From NCBI GenBank assembly GCA_031281945.1, contig JAITER010000057.1:1-39593 (forward strand): a stretch of DNA of 39,593 bases, in the 5' to 3' direction. Both the position numbers and the translations under genes were made by a program. Each line of letters opens with the position of its first letter. Position 1 is the first letter of the stretch. The notes below the pieces were generated by a model. It made no database searches and was not told where the DNA came from. It worked only from the letters and a program-made list of their open reading frames with translations. This DNA comes from Spirochaetaceae bacterium. Its GTDB lineage: Bacteria > Spirochaetota > Spirochaetia > Treponematales > Breznakiellaceae. This document shows positions 8,277 through 15,352 of the stretch, one piece after another.

Positions 8277-8462
8277 AATGTACTAACATTATGTTCCCTG
8301 CATGATGTATTATTTAATAGAGGGTATATTTCATTTGATACAAATGTAAAATACTCAGATGATGATATATTTTTAGATAAATAGATTGTAGCATTTATAA
8401 AAAACAATGGCAATGTATTAGGTATAATTGTAAATGATAATATGAAGCATTATATAAAATAT

Positions 8463-8582
8463 CATTTTGCGTTTTTAAGCGGAAGTTGGCTGAACCAAGC
8501 CAAGGCTTGGTAATCAAGCTTATGCTTTGTAATCAAGTCCAGGCTTGATTCAGCTTGCGTAAACTGAAGTTTCCGAACAACT
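8463..8582 (+). repeat. Partial nested-hairpin element with extra stems
   Basis: It begins inside the miniature-element sequence (CATTTTGCGTTTTTAAGCGG) and ends with GAAGTTTCCGAACAACT, but the middle holds other stems, such as CCAAGCC/GGCTTGG and CAAGCTTATGCTTTG. The same longer variant occurs on the minus strand at 22363-22498. It lies directly upstream of the D12 methyltransferase gene. Confidence 0.55.
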
Positions 8583-8616
8583 TAATATATTCCGCGAGGC
8601 TAAAAGGGACTAATAT

Positions 8617-9756
8617 ATGTTAACCGCAACTAATTATTTTATTAACAATGAAGTTGTGAAAGAAAATGAAGATTATCTCAACAAGCAAATTATTACCTAC
8701 CTTGGAAATAAAAGGGCGCTTTTACCATTTATTAAAGATGGATTAAATAAAGTATTAATGAGACTTAATAGAAAGAAAATAAGAACTTTCGATGTTTTTT
8801 CAGGGTCTGGCATTGTGGCGCGTTATTTTAAAATATATTCTTCAAAAATTGTAGTAAACGATATGGAAAAATATTCTGAAATTATTAATAGTTGTTATCT
8901 ATCAAACTTTTCAGAGATTGATATGCAAAAATTGTTAGAATATTACAATAAGCTGTTAAATCATTTGGAAGATGAAACGTTAAAACCGGGGTTTATTACA
9001 AAATTATATGCTCCACGAAGTAAAAATATCATTCGAAAAAATGATCGTGTTTTTTATACATATAGAAATGCTTGTTATATTGATACAGCAAGAAAATATA
9101 TTGAAAAAATTCAGAGTGAATATAAAAACTATTTTTTGGCGCCATTATTATCGGAAGCATCAATACATTCAAATACTTCCGGTATTTTTAAAGGTTTTTA
9201 TAAAGATTCAAGGACAAATATTGGAAAATTTGGCGGAAATAATGAAGACGCCTTGACAAGAATTCTTGGAAACATCACTATGCCATTTCCAGTATTTAGT
9301 AAATTTGAATGTGAATATGAGATCCATAGGGGAGATTCTAATATAATTATTGATTCTATAGATAATATAGATTTAGCATATATTGATCCACCTTATAACC
9401 AACATCCTTATGGGTCAAATTATTTTATGTTAAATTTAATCGTTGACTATATTGAGCCGCAAAATATAAGCAGTATTTCAGGAATCCCTGATAATTGGAA
9501 TCGATCTTTTTATAATAAAAAAGCTTATGCCTATAATGCCTTTAAAGAACTCGTTGAAAAAATAAAGGCGAATTTTTTATTAATATCGTTTAATTCCGAG
9601 GGATTTATTACACATAATGAAATGATAAATTTATTAAAAAAGATTGGAAAATTAGAAATTCTAGAAACCAAGTATAATACTTTCCGCGCTAGTAGAAATT
9701 TAAAAAATAGAAATATACATGTTAAAGAGTATTTATATTTAGTTGAAAAAAGATAA
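8617..9756 (+). CDS. D12-class DNA N6-adenine methyltransferase
   Basis: This enzyme methylates adenine in DNA using S-adenosylmethionine. The 379-residue product has the D12/Dam layout: YLGNKRALL (28-36), the AdoMet motif DVFSGSG (59-65), and the catalytic DPPY (257-260) followed by NQHPYGSNYF. The start ATG has AAGGGA about nine bases upstream. Its codons are strongly AT-rich compared with the chromosomal genes. It ends eight bases before attC-like site C, the usual gene-to-site spacing of a cassette. There is no obvious partner nuclease within its cassette, so it may be a solitary methylase or the survivor of a restriction system. Recognition sequence unknown. Confidence 0.88.
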   Translation: MLTATNYFINNEVVKENEDYLNKQIITYLGNKRALLPFIKDGLNKVLMRLNRKKIRTFDVFSGSGIVARYFKIYSSKIVVNDMEKYSEIINSCYLSNFSEIDMQKLLEYYNKLLNHLEDETLKPGFITKLYAPRSKNIIRKNDRVFYTYRNACYIDTARKYIEKIQSEYKNYFLAPLLSEASIHSNTSGIFKGFYKDSRTNIGKFGGNNEDALTRILGNITMPFPVFSKFECEYEIHRGDSNIIIDSIDNIDLAYIDPPYNQHPYGSNYFMLNLIVDYIEPQNISSISGIPDNWNRSFYNKKAYAYNAFKELVEKIKANFLLISFNSEGFITHNEMINLLKKIGKLEILETKYNTFRASRNLKNRNIHVKEYLYLVEKR

Positions 9757-9763
9757 TAAGTAC

Positions 9764-9950
9764 TGCGCCTAACAGGACTGTATGCGTTCCGTTCCATACT
9801 GTCGCTACAGGCTTCCGGTCGGCTAGGAAGGCCGGTCTGCGGCCTAGCTCCCAAGCCAGCCTGCATCCACAGTTTGCGGCCCTGCGTTTGTTGCGTAAAC
9901 GCTTATTCTAACCGCTAAATCGCCGCATACAGCAGGGAACGTTAGGCGAC
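9764..9950 (+). other. attC-like site C (best match)
   Basis: The outer arms GCGCCTAAC (9765-9773) and GTTAGGCGA (9941-9949) fit the attC consensus RYYYAAC ... GTTRRRY exactly. The inner arms CTGTATGCG and CGCATACAG pair as well, with a short spacer on the left (AGGA) and a longer one on the right (CAGGGAAC). It is in the plus orientation, following the methyltransferase gene by eight bases. Confidence 0.75.
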
Positions 9951-9992
9951 GTTGGCTTTTTTATATCTTTAATAATACTTTTTCTTTCATTT

Positions 9993-10231
9993 CTATTCAA
10001 CTAAAGTTGATATTTTTATATTTCGTTGCCTTTTCAAGGCGTGAAACAGATGTTTGACTGAAATTATTTACTTCGTTATTATTATGCATCCATTTTTAGA
10101 GCATAATTCTAAATGTTTATATATTGCGCCATGAGATTGATGCCTATTAAATCAACATGACTACATTCCCAAAATATTAGTTTTAATGTCTTTGCCAATT
10201 TCCATGAAATATTTATGTCGAGTAATAATTT
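9993..10231 (-). pseudogene. Broken DUF5615 PIN-like toxin
   Basis: On the minus strand the frame reads LLLDINISWKLAKTLKLIF then SHVDLIGIN, the characteristic N-terminal half of DUF5615 (PIN-like, the toxin of DUF433-DUF5615 pairs). A frameshift near 10140 leads to AIYKHLELCSKNGCIIITK, the second conserved block, followed by an early stop. The start codon is also lost (a stop sits just before KLLLD). The partner DUF433 antitoxin is not visible. It lies between the right end of site C and the left end of site D. Confidence 0.55.
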
Positions 10232-10261
10232 TTATACACATTCGGCAAATTCATTTGGATT

Positions 10262-10372
10262 TCACATAACGTTCTGGCAGTATGCTACAGTTTGTCGGAG
10301 CAACGAGCTATGTGAACGGAAGCCCGAGCCGCCTACTGGCGGTGAAGGCGCATACAGACCTGTAGTGCGAAA
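10262..10372 (-). other. attC-like site D
   Basis: Left arms CACATAAC, GTTCTGGCAGTATGC; right arms GCATACAGACCTGTAGTGCGAA. The long spacer is on the left, so it points to the minus strand. The right outer arm (GTAGTGC) is degenerate. It follows the 3' end of the minus-strand MNT-HEPN pair, as expected for a minus-oriented cassette. Confidence 0.5.
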
Positions 10373-10404
10373 TCAGGCGCTTACAAATCATTTTATATAA
10401 ATTT

Positions 10405-10760
10405 ATTTAAATCGTTCTTTGCCATAATCCAAGTATTATCTATAATGTCTCATGCTTATGTAGTCGTTCAAAATTATTTTTATCTTGTATCTAAAAATTT
10501 GCTTATGTTTTTATGATTCTTCAAATACTTGTTTTCAACAACTCTTTATGCCGTTTACTGCTATTTGGCAATTTCCCATCAAAATATTTTACAATTATTA
10601 TAAGAATATTTTCTATGCCGTTATAAAATGATTGCAATAATAACGCCATTGCCGATTTTTCGATTATATCAGGAACTCTTATTTTACATAAATCACGAAG
10701 CAATTTAGCGCTGTCAATTACTTCATTAATTTGTGATATTTCAAATAGTATTTTCTATTT
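10405..10760 (-). pseudogene. Decayed HEPN-domain toxin gene
   Basis: The best-preserved part (10521-10740) reads EISQINEVIDSAKLLRD, then IEKSAMALLLQSFYNGIENI and FDGKLPNSSKRHKELL. This is the HEPN fold of the RNase partner that accompanies MNT nucleotidyltransferases. The ATG overlaps the stop of the MNT gene (ATGA), the usual coupling. Its first codons are out of frame with the rest (TGA after seven codons), and the C-terminal block (LNDYISMRHY, YLDYGKERF) is in another frame after a stop. At least two frameshifts are needed, so the toxin is dead. Confidence 0.55.
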
Positions 10761-11169
10761 TCATCCAATTTTCTCTACCTCTCCCAATGAATTTAGAAGT
10801 TCAAAAAAAGAAACATGTATATCAAAATCGACAAGATCGATTTTATTTGACAACTTGTCATTGGACTTGTTCGCCAACCCGGTTGGTTGTCGCCCAAGTC
10901 TTGCAAAATGCTACGCATTTTGCGTTTTCAAGCGGAAGTTGTTCGGAAACTTGAAGTTTCCGAACAACTCTATTTAATATTGAGTATGTTCTAATAAATT
11001 TCTTTGGAAGCAGCCCTTTCACGCCGATGTCTATATCCGAATCATCATGTGTTCTTCCAGTAACTATTGAACCAAACAAATAAATAGCTGAACAACCCTC
11101 GCTTTTGAGATAGTTTACAGCCACTTCAACATCATTTTGATACTTCTGGGGTATATTCGTTACTTCCAT
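10761..11169 (-). pseudogene. MNT-type nucleotidyltransferase antitoxin, interrupted
   Basis: From the ATG at 11169 (MEVTNIPQ) the frame has the minimal nucleotidyltransferase signature GSIVTGRTHDDSDIDIG, that is GS followed by DxD. In MNT-HEPN pairs this protein modifies and silences the HEPN RNase. The 109-bp hairpin element at 10863-10971 splits the gene. Removing it with one ATT joins RTYSILN to DKLSNKIDLVDF, the normal C-terminal block of the family, ending EVEKIG at a TGA (10761). A longer minus frame starting at 11229 begins inside the attC-like arm and is unlikely to be used. Confidence 0.65.
10863..10971 (+). mobile_element. Nested-hairpin miniature element, copy 2
   Basis: 109 bp, the same length as copy 1 and almost identical to it, with the three hairpins CCAACCCGGTTGG, GCAAAATGC-TA-CGCATTTTGC, and GTTGTTCGGAAACTT with its complement. 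ATT precedes it (10860-10862) and ATTTA follows it. It interrupts the MNT gene on the opposite strand. High similarity between copies suggests recent movement or gene conversion. Confidence 0.72.
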
Positions 11170-11221
11170 ATATATTATATTTTTCAAGTGATTTTTTTGA
11201 TTTTTCAAAAAATTTACCCAA

Positions 11222-11250
11222 TTGCACATAACGTTCCGGTTATTTACGAC
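11222..11250 (-). other. attC-like half site E
   Basis: TTGCACATAACGTTCCGG followed by TTATTTACGACG matches the left arm of sites A and D (minus orientation). No good right arm is visible before the HNH gene; only TTTGTGC near 11275 resembles it. It is either a truncated site or a site whose other half has drifted. Confidence 0.4.
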
Positions 11251-11322
11251 GTTTTGCCAGCCAGATAAAAGAATTTGTGCATTATCTAATAAATTTAACT
11301 AAACTATTAATTAAAAACGCCG

Positions 11323-12309
11323 ATGCATAATAGTATGCCAAGACGAACCATAACAAATGAAGCCGGAATTAGGCGAATCGAAGGCATACTGTATCACGAT
11401 GCTTGGGTTGTATATATTTGTATCAAATGCAAATCTGTAAATTACGTTCATATAGGTCAAAAATTACTTACGCCAAAAGATGCATTCGATTCATGCGTAT
11501 GGAAATGTGAACATTGTGGTTATATCCATTCAAAAGAATCCGAACTGCCTTTCGAAAATTGGGAAGATACATATTTAGAAGGCGAATCAACTCCTGTTTT
11601 GCGTTTCTGGGAAGGATTTTTTAGAACATCTGTAGAAAATGAAGAAAGTTATTGGAAACAATGCAATGTCTGCGGACGGATACTCCCTTTCAATGCTTTT
11701 AGCAAACATTCCGGTTGGGGTCCGCTTAAACGCCAGATGGAATGTCGAAGTTGCAAGGGCGCCATTAACGCAATTCTCAACCCGAAACGGAGTAAAGAAC
11801 AGCTATATGAATCTTCGATCAGGCGTCGAATTGCCGACTTGTTTGTGGACGATGAAAATGAAGGCATTGATTTTCAAGACCTGTTTAAGCGATTTGATGC
11901 CAAATGTTTTAAAACAAAAATTCAACTCGACATTAATAATAGATCATCATGGGCGGTGGATCATATTTTGCCTTCTAAGTATTTATACTCAATGAAGATT
12001 GAAAATGCCGCATTGTTATGTAAAGAGGCAAATTCAAATAAACGTGATAGGTGGCCAAGCAAATTTTATACAAATAATGAGTTGATTGAGCTTGCCAAAA
12101 TCACCGGAGCAGATTTAAATTTAATTTCACAAAAAGAACCTGTTGTCAATAAACATATTAACGTTAATAAGGGCGTTGAAAGATATTTACAAGTTCGTGA
12201 AACATCAGATTTAGAAAAGCGAATTAGTGAGATAAGGAAAATCTTACAGGTTTATGATTTGACTGAAAATTTATCTGAAGATAACAAAAAACTGCTTGGT
12301 TTTCTTTAA
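11323..12309 (+). CDS. HNH endonuclease with zinc-binding motifs
   Basis: Probably the restriction nuclease of a type II-like restriction-modification pair. The 328-residue product has CxxC pairs at C33/C36, C62/C65, C114/C117 and C141/C144, likely two structural zinc sites. The HNH motif follows: VDHILPS (D213, H214), N228 in ENAALLCKEANSNK, and a final N/K cluster near 237-240, the metal-dependent catalytic core. The gene converges on the methyltransferase gene and overlaps its end by 4 bp. No ribosome binding site precedes the ATG at 11323; an ATG at 11335 is an alternative. Base composition is AT-rich like the rest of the island. A role as a homing or repair nuclease is less likely given the neighbour. 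Confidence 0.78.
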   Translation: MHNSMPRRTITNEAGIRRIEGILYHDAWVVYICIKCKSVNYVHIGQKLLTPKDAFDSCVWKCEHCGYIHSKESELPFENWEDTYLEGESTPVLRFWEGFFRTSVENEESYWKQCNVCGRILPFNAFSKHSGWGPLKRQMECRSCKGAINAILNPKRSKEQLYESSIRRRIADLFVDDENEGIDFQDLFKRFDAKCFKTKIQLDINNRSSWAVDHILPSKYLYSMKIENAALLCKEANSNKRDRWPSKFYTNNELIELAKITGADLNLISQKEPVVNKHINVNKGVERYLQVRETSDLEKRISEIRKILQVYDLTENLSEDNKKLLGFL

Positions 12310-14957
12310 ACCAATACCAAATACTGATGTGATGTTACGGTTCCTTTATCGCGTATGCCATGCGATTCACAATGTTCAACATTTTCCAAAAAAAGGTCGG
12401 ATTTGGCGAACCAGTGTCTGCTGACTTTTTGTAATTCTTCCGCCATATCACATTTTTTGCTTTTCCCTAGGTGTAATACCAATACTCCACCTTTCTTTAA
12501 TCGTTCCCGCGATTGACGGAATATGTTTTCATAAACCGAGAAATTTATTTTTTGTTTTTCTTCTATAAATAAATTTACTTTATTGTTAAAATCGTCCTCG
12601 GTCCAGCCAGTAAACCAAATCCGCAACCAATTAGCTAAATAAAATCTAGTGCTGTCAAAAAAGGGAGGCGAGGTAATAACAGCATCAAGATTGTCAATTT
12701 CCTGCGGCCAAACAGAGGCGCTATCCTGGTTAAACATTTTTCCAGGCACAAAATCAACAGGCAAATCATCTTTGAAATATTTTTCGACTTTCCATCTTAG
12801 TTTTTCAATAATGTCTTTGTATTCAAACTCGCCCTGCGGCGCATAAGGCACGATAGGGTGTGAACGCCGACTTAGCGCATAGGGACGGTTACCATGCAAA
12901 ATATGCAACAACGATGCAATAACCAACATTTCGCTTGAATTTTGCGGTTTATTTTCTTTCAGAAATCTACGGGCCAGTATTATTTCCCTGAGTGTTTTTT
13001 TCTCATAATATTCCGCTATTGCTTTGTTAAAACCAAAATTTTTTACCTCCTCCAATTCGCCTGCGGCACAAGCATTGTTTGCGATATATAACTGCATTTT
13101 TTTAATATAATCATCACATATTATCAAAGCATTATTTGACGCCTTCGCGCTTGCTATATAGAAAGCCGGAAGGCTTATGTCAATTCCATAAGAAACACAA
13201 CCATTAAGAGCCGATTCAAATGGAATAGTGCCAACACCAGAAAACGGGTCCAGTATTTTTCCACCCTTGGGAACAAAGATTTTTACCAGATGATATGCAA
13301 TGGCAGGCTTGAGTTTTCCCTGATATGAACACAGAGAGTGATTAGGATGCCCCCATGTTTTTTTTGAATACGGAAGCGATTGATGTGGAAGCGTTGTCTT
13401 GAATATATTCCATTCAGATTGCCAGTAAAAACCAAGCGGCGCTTTAACAGTTTTTTTTATTGACTTTGCCTCGAATATCAACAAAGATTGACGAAGAAAC
13501 ATATTATTTTTTGATCGGCGTTTTCGTACTTCTTTTTTTTCTACAAAATTATAATAGTCTTTCAACAAGTCTATTAATATATCATCAGTCGGAACATGAA
13601 CACCGCCAAAGATTGAATCGCCTATATCAATTATAACTTTTGCTTTATTCGACAAAAACGATGATAATTCACTAAATACAGTCCGCATTTCACTAAAATA
13701 ATTATTTATCATGACTGGAATACGTTTATCATACGCACTATTTTTTAGTTTCTCATAGACATTTTTTAATAAATCACTTCGATTGAATATGCCAATATCA
13801 ATAACGGCGGATGCACTTTGAGTCACATCGTTTATCCCGCTTGTCAGCGCCTGATTTCTCAAGAAACGCAAGTCATCAGCAAATTGTATATAACGTAAAA
13901 ACCATAATTCCAATTTAGTATTTCTAAAATAATTCGTGCCGTTAAGATACGGCGGACTAGTTATAATTGCGTCAATACTTATATCTTTAACAAATCCAAT
14001 TTTCTTTGCATTTGCAACAAGAAAAACTGGGTTTGTATTGAGTTTATACTCATAGTTTAGTATATCGTCAGCCATCTCATTGATTTTCATTGACAAATAT
14101 CCGATGGAATCTACTTTTTCACGGAGTAGCTCTTTTGTGGTTTTGAATCGCACATCACCTTGCTTTTTGAGAAACGATATAGGTATAATGCTTGCCAAAA
14201 CAGCTATTGTAATTACATCAGCAAGCAGTGTATCTGATAGTTTAATAGCATCAATAAAACTACGCAATTTAAGCAAATTATTATAGGTGATTTCATCAAA
14301 ATAGACGCTGGATCCAAAAAGTGTTTTATAGTTCTCATTCAATTGGTGTTCGACGCCATATTTAAGAAGTGTTTTTGATAGGTGATTCGCTGTTTCTCTT
14401 AAATCATTTGAAATTTTTTGCCGAATGGTATTTGATGTTTTTAAAATGGATATTTTTGTATCAATTATGAATTGTAAAACTGGATTGATCTCTGAATATA
14501 CCGTTGTAATATCTAAACCATCGGCGCTGAATATAGTCGTTCCCGTTCCAACGAAAGGGTCATATATTACATCTGTTTCCGGTGGTAAATACGTTTTGAT
14601 AAGAGAAAGAACATAATCAGGGGAGTAGCCTTCTATATATGGATACCATCTTTGAAACGGTATAGTTTTACTTGTTGCAAACGTGGGATCGGTGGCTTCA
14701 ACGTCAAAGGATATATTTTTTTTCAGTAGACGTTTTATGAGATTATTTATGGTACGATCTTCTTTTTCTGCCAATATGTTTAATTGATAATATGTGTCGA
14801 TACCGATTAAATCACGCAGATCCTGATTGCTCATTTTTCTGATTTTCTGGAAATATGGGTATTCAGAAGCATTAAATGCGATAGTTATGGTTTTCGATTT
14901 AGCGTTTCTTGCAGAAAAATCTGCAAAATAAAGCGATTTATAGTATTGACCACTCAT
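12306..14957 (-). CDS. Double-domain DNA methyltransferase (N4C/N6A type)
   Basis: Modification enzyme, probably protecting against the facing HNH endonuclease. The 883-residue product carries two complete sets of methyltransferase motifs in tandem: AdoMet motif DPFVGTGTT (133-141) with catalytic SPPYLNG (334-340), then AdoMet motif DPFSGVGT (570-577) with catalytic SPPFFDST (763-770). The SPP(Y/F) form is typical of exocyclic amino methylation, N4-cytosine or N6-adenine. Two units may methylate the two strands of an asymmetric site; this is inference. A leaderless-type promoter with an overlapping palindrome sits directly upstream, and the coding frame is intact throughout, in contrast to most of the island. 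Confidence 0.87.
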   Translation of the reverse strand: MSGQYYKSLYFADFSARNAKSKTITIAFNASEYPYFQKIRKMSNQDLRDLIGIDTYYQLNILAEKEDRTINNLIKRLLKKNISFDVEATDPTFATSKTIPFQRWYPYIEGYSPDYVLSLIKTYLPPETDVIYDPFVGTGTTIFSADGLDITTVYSEINPVLQFIIDTKISILKTSNTIRQKISNDLRETANHLSKTLLKYGVEHQLNENYKTLFGSSVYFDEITYNNLLKLRSFIDAIKLSDTLLADVITIAVLASIIPISFLKKQGDVRFKTTKELLREKVDSIGYLSMKINEMADDILNYEYKLNTNPVFLVANAKKIGFVKDISIDAIITSPPYLNGTNYFRNTKLELWFLRYIQFADDLRFLRNQALTSGINDVTQSASAVIDIGIFNRSDLLKNVYEKLKNSAYDKRIPVMINNYFSEMRTVFSELSSFLSNKAKVIIDIGDSIFGGVHVPTDDILIDLLKDYYNFVEKKEVRKRRSKNNMFLRQSLLIFEAKSIKKTVKAPLGFYWQSEWNIFKTTLPHQSLPYSKKTWGHPNHSLCSYQGKLKPAIAYHLVKIFVPKGGKILDPFSGVGTIPFESALNGCVSYGIDISLPAFYIASAKASNNALIICDDYIKKMQLYIANNACAAGELEEVKNFGFNKAIAEYYEKKTLREIILARRFLKENKPQNSSEMLVIASLLHILHGNRPYALSRRSHPIVPYAPQGEFEYKDIIEKLRWKVEKYFKDDLPVDFVPGKMFNQDSASVWPQEIDNLDAVITSPPFFDSTRFYLANWLRIWFTGWTEDDFNNKVNLFIEEKQKINFSVYENIFRQSRERLKKGGVLVLHLGKSKKCDMAEELQKVSRHWFAKSDLFLENVEHCESHGIRDKGTVTSHQYLVLV

Positions 14958-14964
14958 GTAAACT

Positions 14965-14993
14965 ATAATATCATATTATGATAGTTATATCAA
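14965..14993 (-). promoter_or_regulatory. Leaderless-type promoter of the methyltransferase
   Basis: On the minus strand TTGATA (14993-14988), a 17-nt spacer and TATTAT (14970-14965) end seven bases before the ATG. No ribosome binding site is present. Confidence 0.65.
14969..14983. promoter_or_regulatory. Operator-like palindrome over the promoter spacer
   Basis: TATCATA-T-TATGATA is a perfect inverted repeat with 7-bp arms, lying between and touching the -10 hexamer of the methyltransferase promoter. A bound dimeric protein there would block RNA polymerase. No separate controller (C protein) gene is visible, so the methyltransferase itself or a distant regulator may bind it. Confidence 0.5.
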
Positions 14994-15018
14994 GTCATTT
15001 TTAAAAAATTTGCCCTAT

Positions 15019-15040
15019 ATCGCATAACTAATTTTATGCG
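15019..15040. other. Short palindrome at the island border, attC-arm-like
   Basis: ATCGCATAA-CTAATT-TTATGCGC is a short perfect stem using the same CGCATAA arm as the attC-like sites. It lies against the stop codon of the UPF0237 gene and probably marks the right border of the island. It could be a collapsed attC-like site or serve as a weak terminator. Confidence 0.35.
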
Positions 15041-15319
15041 CTAAATTCTGTGCATTGCGTTGAATACTTTTTCGTGCATTATATCTATAGATACGTTTAT
15101 TGATTCGCCAAGCTGTTTTAGTTCTGTTTTTAGCGCGTCTAAATTCTTGCTGTGTTTTGTCGTGTCAACCATCATCATCATTACAAAGTTGCCGTCTAAA
15201 ATTGTTTGGCTTATATCGACAATATTGACGTCTCGTTCCGATAAAAAAGAACTTATTTTTGAAATAATGCCGACTTTGTCCGTTCCAACAACAGAAATAA
15301 TAGCGCTTGACGTTTCCAT
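15041..15319 (-). CDS. UPF0237 family ACT-domain protein
   Basis: The 92-residue product is a single ACT domain of the UPF0237 family: VVGTDKVGIISKISSFL, NIVDISQTILDG, and the diagnostic C-terminal FNAMHRI. Members are thought to bind small ligands such as amino acids; no reaction is established. AAAGGCGG precedes the ATG. It lies 33 bp after ilvB on the same strand, in the place where the ALS regulatory subunit IlvN is often found, but it lacks IlvN-specific sequence. The DUF711 gene that usually follows UPF0237 is absent; the island starts instead. Confidence 0.88.
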   Translation of the reverse strand: METSSAIISVVGTDKVGIISKISSFLSERDVNIVDISQTILDGNFVMMMMVDTTKHSKNLDALKTELKQLGESINVSIDIMHEKVFNAMHRI

Positions 15320-15352
15320 AATTACCGCCTTTTAAAACACTTTGAGTTTCAC

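Larger units (their letters stand above)
7552..8460 (+). pseudogene. Unknown cassette gene split by the IS30-type element
   Basis: Two pieces of one frame flank the mobile element. The left piece (about 7552-7600) reads FWNALSKIHEIIFED. The right piece (about 8277-8460) reads NVLTLCSLHDVLFNRG, then, after an in-frame stop at SDDDIFLDK*, continues IVAFIKNNGNVLG to MKHYIKYHF. Joining GAGGAT to AATGTA keeps the frame. No start codon is visible after the promoter-like site, and the 3' end is replaced by a partial hairpin element. I do not recognise the family; length and context suggest a small cassette protein. Confidence 0.4.

Noticed and set aside
10215-10400. 61-codon frame over site D
   Set aside because: It spans the attC-like repeat and lacks start signals.
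15041-15319. Possible ilvN (acetolactate synthase small subunit)
   Set aside because: The C-terminal FNAMHRI and the single ACT domain fit UPF0237, and the IlvN second domain is absent.
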